Shown: positions 1 to 7,090 of the stretch, piece after piece
Position numbering within the stretch: position 1 is the stretch's first letter
Layout of the letters: every line of letters begins with the position of its first letter
From: Candidatus Eiseniibacteriota bacterium
Lineage (GTDB): Bacteria > Joyebacterota > Joyebacteria > Joyebacterales > Joyebacteraceae
Reading direction: 5' to 3'
Assembly: GCA_030610515.1 (NCBI GenBank)
Contig: JAUWRQ010000008.1
Location: forward strand, 1-10,533
Length of the DNA: 10,533 nucleotides
The notes under the pieces: model-generated
Told to the model about the DNA's origin: nothing
What the model saw: the letters and a program-made list of their open reading frames with translations, nothing else
Databases searched by the model: none
Translations under genes and position numbers: made by a program

Positions 1-654
1 ACAGAAGCACCGCGTCTGCTTGCCGTCACCGTGGACCGTGATCGGATGGTCCAGGAGCGCCCGCTTAACGAAGCGGGGTATGACCATGCCGTACTGTCCG
101 GTCTGCCTGGGGCCGCACGTGTTGAAGCAACGCACGATCCGGATCGGCAGCTTCTTTTCCCTGTGGTATGCGAGCGCCAGGAACTCGTCGATGGCCTTCG
201 AGGACGAGTAGCCCCAGCGCGTGATCGTCGTGGTCCCAAGCACCCTGTCGTCCTCTTCCTTGCACGGCTGCGAGTTCGCCTTGCCGTAGATCTCGGAGGT
301 CGAGAACAGGACGACCATCTTCTTGCCATCGTTGGCCTGCTTGAGCACGTTCTCCGTGCCCTTGATGTTCGTCTCGAGTGATTTCAGGGGATTGTCGATG
401 ATGTACGCCACTCCGACGGCCGCGGCCAGGTGAAAGACCATGTCCACCTTGGCCATCATGTCGGCGACGACCCGCTCGTCCAGGATCGTATCGATGACGT
501 AATTGAAATCGGGATTACCCTCAAGATGCGCGATGTTCTCGAAGCGGCCGGTGGACAGGTCGTCGATCACCGAGACCTGGTCACCTCTGTCGAGAAGCGC
601 CTCAACAAGGTGCGAGCCGATGAACCCGGCACCGCCTGTCACTAGAGCCTTCAT
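1..654 (-). CDS. NAD-dependent nucleotide-sugar epimerase/dehydratase (extended SDR), 3' end cut by window
   Basis: The first 218 residues are visible, and the frame is open to base 1. The N-terminus carries the Rossmann dinucleotide-binding motif GGAGFIG (residues 7-13), followed by D31-D32 at the end of beta-2, where NAD-preferring enzymes have an acidic residue. FHLAAAVGV (74-82) is the usual beta-4 segment. The catalytic set is visible: STS at 118-120 and Y149-x3-K153. NTCGPRQTGQYG (178-189) and the start of the sugar-nucleotide region (HGDGKQTR, 208-215) follow. Family knowledge: such enzymes act on UDP- or dTDP/GDP-sugars in the cytoplasm, as 4-epimerases, 4,6-dehydratases or UDP-glucuronate decarboxylases. 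The exact substrate cannot be read from this fragment. ATG at 654 puts the Rossmann strand at residues 2-6, as is normal; the Shine-Dalgarno is weak (a G-rich run further upstream). It is separated from the glycosyltransferase operon by 335 bp with its own candidate promoter, so it may be a separate transcription unit. Confidence 0.93.
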   Translation of the reverse strand, partial: MKALVTGGAGFIGSHLVEALLDRGDQVSVIDDLSTGRFENIAHLEGNPDFNYVIDTILDERVVADMMAKVDMVFHLAAAVGVAYIIDNPLKSLETNIKGTENVLKQANDGKKMVVLFSTSEIYGKANSQPCKEEDDRVLGTTTITRWGYSSSKAIDEFLALAYHREKKLPIRIVRCFNTCGPRQTGQYGMVIPRFVKRALLDHPITVHGDGKQTRCFC

Positions 655-743
655 CCGTTCGTCCGCCCTTCCCCCGAGGCGAGTCCCAAGGCCTGTGACG
701 GGCCTCAGGTCCCCTCGATTCACTCGAAGTTGCCAAAACACCA

Positions 744-772
744 AGTATACAACAGCGTCGGGCCCGGAGCAA
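744..772 (-). promoter_or_regulatory. Candidate sigma70-type promoter for the epimerase gene
   Basis: On the minus strand TTGCTC (772-767) and TATACT (749-744) are separated by exactly 17 bp. The -10 matches the TATAAT consensus at five of six positions; the -35 keeps only the TTG. A start near 737 would give a leader of about 80 nt before the ATG at 654. The spacer contains the palindrome CGGGCCCG, and a 14-bp tandem repeat ends 2 bp upstream of the -35. Both are possible regulator sites. Prediction from sequence only. Confidence 0.5.
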
Positions 773-774
773 CC

Positions 775-802
775 GATTTCGCCCTCCCGATTTCGCCCTC
801 CC
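775..802 (-). repeat. Perfect 14-bp tandem repeat, also a canonical G-quadruplex motif
   Basis: GATTTCGCCCTCCC occurs twice back to back (775-788 and 789-802). On the minus strand the block contains four GGG tracts with loops of 1, 7 and 1 nt (802-782), matching the G3+N1-7 pattern. It sits directly upstream of the candidate -35 element at 772-767, on the strand that is non-template for the epimerase gene. The repeat is certain; any regulatory role is inference. Confidence 0.85.
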
Positions 803-890
803 GGGCACGCCGGACCAGCACCCCCGCGAATGTGCAAGGGCCATGCCTCAGTTCCTTGTGTGGCGGCAGAGGGGCATCTCGGAGTGGAGA

Positions 891-936
891 CGGGCCGGGT
901 GTGGCCCGGGGCGGGAGTCTGCCGTGAAGCCGGCAG
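891..936 (-). terminator. Two consecutive GC hairpins downstream of the glycosyltransferase operon, possible terminator
   Basis: Two perfect 6-bp stems with 6-nt loops lie 54 and 82 nt past the glycosyltransferase stop: CTGCCG/CGGCAG (arms 919-924 and 931-936) and CGGGCC/GGCCCG (arms 891-896 and 903-908). Neither is followed by a T-run on the minus strand, so they are not canonical intrinsic terminators. They may instead protect the mRNA 3' end or mark a Rho-dependent terminator. In such GC-rich DNA a chance origin is possible. Confidence 0.35.
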
Positions 937-989
937 GCCCACAACTCTGTCCGTGATGCCGGGGGGACGGCTCGGCTCTGAGCGGCCTG

Positions 990-3900
990 TCAGCTCGTCA
1001 TCTCGTCGTAGAGCTGCTCGAGGTCCAGTATCATCTGCTCTTCCGAGAACGACCTGTCGAACCCTCCAGAGGCGGCCCTGCTCATCTCGGCGCGGCGGCC
1101 CGCATCGTCCGCAAGGCCGGTCAGTCGGATCGCCAACTCGTCGACGGCGCCGCGAGCGACCAGGTGGCCGTTCACTCCCTCGCGCACGGCCTCGGATATT
1201 CCCGCCGTGTCGTAGGCGAGCACAGGCACGCCGGTCGCCAGTGCCTGGAGCACGACGCGCGGGAGCCCCTCCCACAGCGACGTCAGCAAGAAGAGATCCA
1301 TGGCTCTCAACAGGTCCGGAACGTCGTGCCGGACCCCGAGTATCCGAAGCCTCTCTCCCAACCCCGCCGCGGCAGCGGCCTCCTCGACCGAGGCCCGCAT
1401 GGGACCGTCGCCCACGTATAGGAATGTGACGTCCGGGTGGCGCTCCGTTAGAGCGACGGCGAGCCTGATGAAGTCCATCGGGTTCTTCTGGGGAGCGAGC
1501 CTGCCGACCGAGCCGACCACCAGGTGTCCGTCCGGAATCCCCAGCCCCTTCCGCACGGCACGCCCCGCCGCCTCGTCTGGATAGAACAGACGGAGAGGGA
1601 TGCCGCTTCGTATCAGCCGGTAGTCTGACGGAGTGCCGATGCCCGCCTGGAGCCCAGCTCTGGTGGTCTTGTTCGATACAGATATCATCGCGTTGGTCCA
1701 GGGCCGGAGCACCTTCTCGGCGCTGGCGTAGGTCCAGCGCAGCAGCGGGTGCATCCGGTCGTGGAAGCTCCAGCCGTGGTGCGTGTGCGCCACGTGCGGC
1801 ACGCCCGCGAGCCTGGCCGCTATGCGTCCGAGCACACCGGCCTTGCTGCTGTGGGTGTGCACGATGTCGAAGCGCTCGCGCCGAAGCATGTGCGTCAGCT
1901 GGACGAGCATCGAGAGGTCCCTGAACGGGTTGATCTCCCGGACCATGTTGGGCAACACGCGCAGCACTATCCCGCGCCTCCGCGCGTCCGATATCAGAGA
2001 GCCCTCCGAGCCCGTCTGCGGGCCGATCCACAGTCGTGACTCGTAGCTCGCGGGGTCCACTTCCTCTACCGACGCGATCGTGTTCTCCTGCGCGCCTCCG
2101 ACTATCAGTCGTGTGATCAGATGCAGCACGCGACGCCGGCGCGTTCGCTCAACCGCCAGGAGCTCATCGTAAACGCTCCCCATTACGGCCGCGTAGTCCA
2201 TCCGACCCGCAACCCACGCGTGTCCCGCCCGGGCCAGCTCGACGAATCGCTCGCCGTCATCGCACATCTCCAGCACCTTCTCGGCTACGGCAGCGGGCGC
2301 CCCCGAGGTGACGAAGCACCGTTCCATGGAGTCTGGCAACGCCTCACCGGCGCCGGGCACGCGGCGGACGAGAGGGATCCTCCCCCGCGCGAGCGTCTCC
2401 AGTATGGTCAACCCCAGGCCCTCGTAGTCCGAGACAAGAGGGACGATGTCCGAGTCGTCGAGTTCGGCGGCGACGTCCTGGACCGCGCCACGGAACTCGA
2501 CCAGCCCGTCGATCCGAAGCTCTTTCGCGAGCGCCTGCAGGCCAGGCAGTTCCTCTCCCTCACCCACTACACGGAACTCGAACCGCCCCGGTCGCCGTCG
2601 CTCGAGCTCCGCCGCGGCTCGCAGGAAGATGTCAACACGCTTCTGCGGATGGAGCCTGCAGACGACGGTAAGCCTCACCTTTCGCCCCTCGGCGAACAGC
2701 GGTGCCGGCGACTGCGCCACGCCGACCGCAGGCGGGCTCTCGACCACCGGCGGCAGAGAGCCCCACGGGCCCAGGTATGACTTGACGCAGGACACCGCGT
2801 CGCTGACCGCCAGCACCGTCGCCCCCCTCAGCACATGCCTCTCGACCACCCGGACGGCCGCGGTGAAGCGCGGGTCGATGCCGTGCTTGGTGGAGAGCAT
2901 CGGCGCCCTGCCCCGGAAGCCGACGTGCGCCGCGATGTCGCCCGGGATGAGGTGAGAGTGCACGAGGTCGGGTTCGAGCAGAGCGCAGTAGTCGGCGGCC
3001 CTCTTCCAGTCGGACAGGCGCCTCCAACCCGAGAGCCCGGCGACGTGAACGGGCACGCCCTGCTTCTTGAGCCCCTCGCCAATACGCCCGGAGTGCGTGA
3101 GGCACAGGACCTCGAATCTGACGCGTTCCGCGAGCGGACCCAGCACGATGGCCTCGACCAGACGCTGGGCCCCGCCGTACTCCATGTTCGGTATCACCTG
3201 GAGGACCAGGGGACGTGGGTCGGTCGCGGGCACGGGGTCGGGGAACCGGACGAGCCTCGAGGGGTGCCCGTTCTGCACCCCATCCTCCCGGAACCACTTG
3301 AACGAGCGCATTTCGAGGGCAAGAAGTCGGTAGATGGCGGCCCTCCTGCGGGAGCCCGGACGTCCGCCGAGCACCCCGAGCAGGGCGTCCGCCCTGTAGA
3401 GCCACGACCGGAGCACAAGACGAATGCGCCAGAGACGGCGGATCCTCTCGGGCGCCGCGCCCTCGCCGTCGCAGAAGTAGTGGAAGTCCGAGAGGACCCG
3501 GGCTGCGAAAACGGGGCCCTCGATGCCGCCGGTAGAGGCCCCGCCCTCGTGGTCGAAGATCGCGCCGGCAGCAATGCCCACGCAAAACCCCTTGTCCGCC
3601 GCCCGCCGGCACCATTCCACGTCCTCGTTGTAGAGGAAGTAATCCTCGTCCATCGGGCCAAGAGCGTCGACCGACTCGCGGTGAACGGCCATGACAGCGC
3701 CCGATATCACGGGAACCGCCACGACGGAGTCGTCCGTGATCTCCCGCCCGCGTCCGGCCCAGCCGCGAGGGCGGCGCGGAGGAACAAACAGCGCCTCGCG
3801 CAGGATGTCCATTGGCCTCGGGAACGCGCGGGCGGTGTTCGGGGACGGCCTGCCCTCTCCGTCGAGCAGAACGCCACCGACGAGCGCTACCCTCCTGTTC

Positions 3901-4223
3901 GCATCGACGGCGCCGGCAAGGACCTCGAGGGCTCCCGGCCTGGGAACGACGTCCGCGTTCATGACCACGACGACATCCCCCGACGCTTCTCTGAGGCCCC
4001 GATTGACCGCGGAGGCGTAGCCACGATTGACCGACTCCCTCACGAGCCGTGTGGCCAGACCTGCGTCGGCGATCCTGTCGCGGCTGCCGTCGGTGGAGCA
4101 GCTGTCGACGACGATGAGTTCCCATCCGGGGGTCGCCGCCTGCGCAGACACGGCCCGCAGGTTCTCGACTACCCCGGGGCCGCCGTTGTAGTTGACAACG
4201 ACGATGCTGACAGAAGTGGGCAT
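990..4223 (-). CDS. Triple glycosyltransferase fusion, GT2-GT4-GT4 (1077 aa)
   Basis: One uninterrupted frame carries three modules. Residues 1-250 are GT2 (GT-A fold) of the rhamnosyltransferase-like type: SIVVVNYNGG (6-15), metal-site NAD (89-91), and the acceptor/base motif YFLYNEDVEWCRRA (195-208), then DHEGGAS (224-230). After a basic linker (about 250-337), residues 338-690 form a GT4 (GT-B fold): N-lobe EYGGAQ (348-353), R523/K528 in CRLHPQK, and E-x7-E at E601/E609. With only a few residues of linker, 697-1077 form a second GT4: IVGGAQENT (707-715), R908/K913 in GRLAPQK, and E985-x7-Q993 in place of the second Glu. Typical single enzymes of these families are 250-400 aa. ATG at 4223 is chosen because it overlaps the polymerase stop (TGATG) and has AAAGGTG 7 nt upstream; it also starts just before the first beta strand. 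No signal peptide or membrane helix, so cytoplasmic. Inferred role: sequential addition of up to three sugars to the lipid-linked repeat unit. Donors are unknown. Confidence 0.92.
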   Translation of the reverse strand: MPTSVSIVVVNYNGGPGVVENLRAVSAQAATPGWELIVVDSCSTDGSRDRIADAGLATRLVRESVNRGYASAVNRGLREASGDVVVVMNADVVPRPGALEVLAGAVDANRRVALVGGVLLDGEGRPSPNTARAFPRPMDILREALFVPPRRPRGWAGRGREITDDSVVAVPVISGAVMAVHRESVDALGPMDEDYFLYNEDVEWCRRAADKGFCVGIAAGAIFDHEGGASTGGIEGPVFAARVLSDFHYFCDGEGAAPERIRRLWRIRLVLRSWLYRADALLGVLGGRPGSRRRAAIYRLLALEMRSFKWFREDGVQNGHPSRLVRFPDPVPATDPRPLVLQVIPNMEYGGAQRLVEAIVLGPLAERVRFEVLCLTHSGRIGEGLKKQGVPVHVAGLSGWRRLSDWKRAADYCALLEPDLVHSHLIPGDIAAHVGFRGRAPMLSTKHGIDPRFTAAVRVVERHVLRGATVLAVSDAVSCVKSYLGPWGSLPPVVESPPAVGVAQSPAPLFAEGRKVRLTVVCRLHPQKRVDIFLRAAAELERRRPGRFEFRVVGEGEELPGLQALAKELRIDGLVEFRGAVQDVAAELDDSDIVPLVSDYEGLGLTILETLARGRIPLVRRVPGAGEALPDSMERCFVTSGAPAAVAEKVLEMCDDGERFVELARAGHAWVAGRMDYAAVMGSVYDELLAVERTRRRRVLHLITRLIVGGAQENTIASVEEVDPASYESRLWIGPQTGSEGSLISDARRRGIVLRVLPNMVREINPFRDLSMLVQLTHMLRRERFDIVHTHSSKAGVLGRIAARLAGVPHVAHTHHGWSFHDRMHPLLRWTYASAEKVLRPWTNAMISVSNKTTRAGLQAGIGTPSDYRLIRSGIPLRLFYPDEAAGRAVRKGLGIPDGHLVVGSVGRLAPQKNPMDFIRLAVALTERHPDVTFLYVGDGPMRASVEEAAAAAGLGERLRILGVRHDVPDLLRAMDLFLLTSLWEGLPRVVLQALATGVPVLAYDTAGISEAVREGVNGHLVARGAVDELAIRLTGLADDAGRRAEMSRAASGGFDRSFSEEQMILDLEQLYDEMTS

Positions 4224-5602
4224 CAGGCCGCACCTTTCGTCTGCGGCAGGCTCTTGCGCATTCGCTCGGCCAGACCGAAGAGGATCCACAAGACGTACGT
4301 GGCGGTAGGCTCAGCGGCCACGAAGGTCTGCGCGTGCGCATAGAGCGCTACGCCACCAATCAGGATGGCCGCCCTCGGCCAGTCGGGGTGCGGGATCTCA
4401 CGGCGCGGGAGGATCGCGTTCCTGAAGAACAGGAAACACAACACCACGAAAACGGCCATCCCGGGCAGCCCGAGGGCAACGCCTCGGTGCAGGAAGTAGT
4501 TCTCAGCCACCAATCCGACGGCTGCCGACCGGGTCGTACGGTAGTCGTACTCGAACGCGCGGACCGCGCTTCCCCATCCGACCCCAAGCAGGGGATTGTC
4601 ACGTATGACCGACAGTGCCTGCTCGTACGTGACGATTCGCGCGGCGGCAGACGTCGACTGCCCCGCCGCCATCCGCGCGACCTTGGTCGTCAGAGCTGGA
4701 GGGGCGAACCAGATGAGCCCCACGAGCGCCAGAGGGGCCAGACGAAAGACGCGCCGTCTCCGGCCGACGATGATCGTGGCGATCACGGCCGCGAGCGCCC
4801 CGACCAGACCGCCGACGGTGCCGCTGAAGAAGCCGCACAGGACGCCGGCCGCCCCGACGAGCAGCAGGAACCACCTGGTCCCCCTTCTCAGCGAGGACAA
4901 GGAGAGCCCGAGCGATATCCCGAGCCCGATCGACATGTAGTGCGAGAAGAATATCGGGTGCCGGAACGTGGAGACCACGCGGACGGTCTTCCGCCCCAGC
5001 GCGTCCCACGCGGCGTGGTGGCTCCCCCAATCGGGCAGGGCGGCGCCGTACGGCAGAGACGCCTGATACAACCCGTAGACGACGGCGGGTATCATGCCGA
5101 GCACCAGGACGACCAGGACCCTCTGCGCGTCCCTGCCACTTCTGACCATGCTGAGCGCGAGGAACAGGAAGGCCAGGTTGGCGGCCGCGTGGAGGATCGC
5201 GACGAACCCCCACAGCGGGCGCGCGGCCGTCAGCATTCCGGGAATACTGAGCCCGAGCACGGCCACTCCCAGCTTGAACGACGTGCTCTCCCTCCACGTC
5301 GTCCGAACGCCTTCTCTCGCCATGCCGACCGCGAAGAGGACGAAGAGCAGGATGTCTGTCGGGAAGATCGAAACCGTCCCGACGACGTCGATCGAGAGCG
5401 GCTCGCGCAGCGGTATCGTCGCGAGCAGCAGGTACCACAGACCCTCGCGCAGGCCGAACTTCCACACGAGCGCCGATGCGGTCGCGGCCGAGATTACCGC
5501 GAGCGTCACTACGAGCGGCGCCTCTGCCACCGCGAGGGCAAGGGCCACCGGCGCCAGCACGATGGGCAGCCACGGGCTCCTCAACCAGGCACGTGCGCTC
5601 AT
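4223..5602 (-). CDS. O-antigen ligase/polymerase family membrane protein, probable Wzy polymerase
   Basis: The 459-residue protein is hydrophobic almost throughout, with about 11-12 candidate membrane helices (for example 11-26, 30-47, 76-93, 130-151, 160-180, 218-236, 243-278, 377-394 and 433-445). The larger soluble segment between helices (about 302-370) contains NPLLGVGWG (336-344) and ENYFLHRGVALGLPGM (367-382). With FSGTVGGLVGAL (259-270), these match the Wzy_C (O-antigen ligase) pattern of an SG-G motif, an NP-LG-G motif and an N-H-L element beside a periplasmic loop. Ligases and polymerases share this fold; neighbouring flippase and chain-length genes favour polymerase. ATG at 5602 overlaps the flippase stop by 4 bp (ATGA) and has a good Shine-Dalgarno, GAGGAG at 5613-5608, 5 nt away. 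The frame stays open for another 172 codons upstream, but that part is an Arg-rich shadow of the flippase. It acts at the periplasmic face of the inner membrane. Confidence 0.88.
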   Translation of the reverse strand: MSARAWLRSPWLPIVLAPVALALAVAEAPLVVTLAVISAATASALVWKFGLREGLWYLLLATIPLREPLSIDVVGTVSIFPTDILLFVLFAVGMAREGVRTTWRESTSFKLGVAVLGLSIPGMLTAARPLWGFVAILHAAANLAFLFLALSMVRSGRDAQRVLVVLVLGMIPAVVYGLYQASLPYGAALPDWGSHHAAWDALGRKTVRVVSTFRHPIFFSHYMSIGLGISLGLSLSSLRRGTRWFLLLVGAAGVLCGFFSGTVGGLVGALAAVIATIIVGRRRRVFRLAPLALVGLIWFAPPALTTKVARMAAGQSTSAAARIVTYEQALSVIRDNPLLGVGWGSAVRAFEYDYRTTRSAAVGLVAENYFLHRGVALGLPGMAVFVVLCFLFFRNAILPRREIPHPDWPRAAILIGGVALYAHAQTFVAAEPTATYVLWILFGLAERMRKSLPQTKGAA

Positions 5603-7062
5603 CCTCGCTCCTCTCTCTCGTCGAGCGAGGATGGCCGTCGTCGCCGCCACGCGGCGAGGTCGGACCGGAGAACCGGGTCGACGGCCAGCCAGACGGCGAG
5701 ATAGCACGCCGACAGGACGACGACAGCGAGAGCCACCGCGGGAACGCTCCCCCGCTCGGGCAGCAGCCGGACAAGACCAAACGCGGGCAGAGCGAGTGCG
5801 GCGAAGGCGATGACCGGCCCCCTGAGGGCGAGTGCGAATGCTCCTGCGCCGCCCTCGATCGCCCTGTTGACGAACTTCCACGCAAGCAGCATCGAGGGCG
5901 CGGCCGAGACGATCATCATGAGCGCCACGCCGGGCAGCCCCCAGAGTGTGGCCCCCACGTAGAGCCCGGCCGCCGCGAGGACGAGCTGTAGCGCGTTGAC
6001 CTTGCGGTAGTCGACAGGCCTGCCCGTTCCTATCAGGAGGTCGCCCGACAGGTCGGTCAGCGCCCGGAAGAACCCGAACAGCGCAAGGACAGACAGCGGC
6101 ACGACCGCGCCCGCCCACTTGTCGCCGTAAAACGAGAACAGGACGTACCCACCGAACGCAAGCAGGCAGAGGGCGAACAGAGCGCTGGCGCCCGCCAGAT
6201 ACGAGGTGGCCCGGAAGAAGAGCCGGGCCTGCTTCCCCCTGTCCTCATCGAGCACGCTGTAGGAGGGAAGAAGGACCGTGTTGAGCACGCGCGTGAACAG
6301 CATCGACGGGGTATTGGCAATCATATACGCGAAGGCGTACAGGCCCAGCTCGTGCGTGCCGAGCACGCGGCTGACCACTATCCGGTCGACGCTCCTGAAT
6401 GCGAACACGAGGATGGCGCCACCGAGAACGGCCCATCCGAAGGCGAGGTCCTGGCGGGCGAGCGCTGGAACGAACCGCAGCTTCGGTCGCCAGGGCGACA
6501 AGATCCAGTACGCGATGCCCTCGGCGGTCGAGGACGCGATCTCCGCCACGACCAGCGACCACGCCCCCATGCCGTTGATTGCCGTGGTCAGGACGACCAC
6601 GAGATACGTCAGGGACGCGCAGAGGCCGGGAACAAACTTCTTCCTGAAGTCGAGCGCCTTCTCGAAGAGGTAGTAGGGAACGAGCTTGAGCGCCCGGATG
6701 ACCAGCAGGACCGACGCCGCTCGGAACAGCTCGACCAGCGCGTCCTCCCTGTAGAACGAGGCGACCAGGGGTGCTGCGGCCCACGCGACCGCGGCAAGCG
6801 CGACGCCGAGCGAGACGGTAACGAAGAACGCCGTGTCGGCCGCCTCGTCCAACCTCTCCTTGCGGTATATGAGAGCCTGACCGATGCCGAAGCCCTGTAG
6901 CAGGGCCAAGCCGAGGATGGTGACGTTGAGGGCGGCGAACAGCCCGAAGTCCCGGGGGGCGAGAAGCCCTCCCAGGATGAGGAGGGCAACATAGCGAATC
7001 GCGCGGTCGAGGAACATCGTGCTCCCGACCCACGCGATGCCTCGCACGACGGAACGTCTCAT
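5599..7062 (-). CDS. Wzx-type polysaccharide repeat-unit flippase (MOP/MATE-like superfamily)
   Basis: This 487-residue polytopic membrane protein is the usual length for Wzx-type flippases, with about 12-14 hydrophobic segments. The N-terminus is typical: a short basic lead, a first helix about 8-32 ending in a GxLLxPxDFGLFA element (31-43), and a second helix at 44-64. The central motif FRSVDRIVVSRVLGTHELGLYAFAYMI (222-248) is the conserved DR-x-lG-lG-Y signature of the polysaccharide-synthesis/flippase families, including WzxC-like exporters. LPSYS (265-269) and the polar loop after it also fit. The C-terminal tail (471-487) is charged and cytoplasmic. Known role of the family: moving the undecaprenyl-linked repeat unit from the cytoplasmic to the periplasmic face. 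Its ATG directly abuts the TAG stop of the chain-length gene, and its 3' end overlaps the polymerase start by 4 bp. There is no Shine-Dalgarno at normal spacing; a strong one lies 22 nt upstream across a hairpin (separate entry). Confidence 0.92.
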   Translation of the reverse strand: MRRSVVRGIAWVGSTMFLDRAIRYVALLILGGLLAPRDFGLFAALNVTILGLALLQGFGIGQALIYRKERLDEAADTAFFVTVSLGVALAAVAWAAAPLVASFYREDALVELFRAASVLLVIRALKLVPYYLFEKALDFRKKFVPGLCASLTYLVVVLTTAINGMGAWSLVVAEIASSTAEGIAYWILSPWRPKLRFVPALARQDLAFGWAVLGGAILVFAFRSVDRIVVSRVLGTHELGLYAFAYMIANTPSMLFTRVLNTVLLPSYSVLDEDRGKQARLFFRATSYLAGASALFALCLLAFGGYVLFSFYGDKWAGAVVPLSVLALFGFFRALTDLSGDLLIGTGRPVDYRKVNALQLVLAAAGLYVGATLWGLPGVALMMIVSAAPSMLLAWKFVNRAIEGGAGAFALALRGPVIAFAALALPAFGLVRLLPERGSVPAVALAVVVLSACYLAVWLAVDPVLRSDLAAWRRRRPSSLDEREERG

Positions 7063-7090
7063 CTAGGATCCCGCTGAGGCGGGTCCTCCC
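7060..7090 (-). promoter_or_regulatory. Flippase start region: distant Shine-Dalgarno and an intervening hairpin
   Basis: On the mRNA sense strand a strong Shine-Dalgarno (GGGAGGA, 7090-7084) sits over 20 nt before the flippase ATG (7062-7060), too far for normal use. Between them is a perfect hairpin, CCCGC-CTCA-GCGGG (7083-7070). If it forms, the effective distance falls to about 7 nt. The stem can also extend by pairing GGA (7086-7084) with TCC (7068-7066) across one bulged A, which would hide part of the Shine-Dalgarno. All of this lies in the last codons of the chain-length gene, so ribosomes finishing it would disrupt the fold. Function is inferred. Confidence 0.5.

Larger units (their letters stand above)
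655..989. other. 335-bp intergenic region with regulatory-looking structure
   Basis: No convincing gene lies here; the short open frames are Arg/Pro-rich and have no family-like motif. Reading in the direction of transcription, it holds two GC-rich hairpins (936-919 and 908-891) after the glycosyltransferase stop. Next come a perfect 14-bp tandem repeat that is also a G-quadruplex motif (802-775) and a promoter-like element (772-744) whose spacer contains the 8-bp palindrome CGGGCCCG (759-766). A small hairpin (AGGCC/GGCCT, 705-689, 7-nt loop) lies in the presumed leader of the epimerase gene. The segment around 716-757 is less GC-rich than the genes on either side, consistent with a promoter region. 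Confidence 0.7.

Noticed and set aside
689..705. Small hairpin (AGGCC/GGCCT) in the epimerase leader as a riboswitch or attenuator
   Set aside because: The stem is only 5 bp, with no U-tract, leader peptide or recognisable aptamer; easily chance at this G+C.
503..1429. Plus-strand 308-codon frame crossing the intergenic region
   Set aside because: Almost entirely Arg/Pro/Ser/Gly with no motif; it spans two real minus-strand genes and a promoter-like region.
4224..4289. 22-codon N-terminal extension of the triple glycosyltransferase
   Set aside because: It lies inside the polymerase gene; the TGATG junction and the GT2 fold starting at residue 5-6 favour 4223.
2632..4341. Minus-strand 569-codon frame overlapping the glycosyltransferase gene in another frame
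   Set aside because: An Arg/Gly/Pro-rich out-of-frame shadow of the GT2/GT4 coding sequence.
2835..4343. Long plus-strand open frame (502 codons) antisense to the glycosyltransferase gene
   Set aside because: The translation is rich in Arg, Pro, Glu and Asp, with no domain-like pattern; long antisense frames are expected opposite GC-rich coding DNA. The minus strand here encodes clear GT2/GT4 motifs.
4334..5704. Plus-strand open frame (456 codons) opposite the polymerase gene
   Set aside because: It is extremely Arg/Glu/Gln/Pro-rich and complementary to hydrophobic membrane-protein codons; a shadow frame.
5603..6118. 172-codon N-terminal extension of the polymerase frame
   Set aside because: It overlaps the flippase coding region, has Arg-rich shadow composition, and the ATGA overlap with a good Shine-Dalgarno at 5613-5608 fixes the start at 5602.
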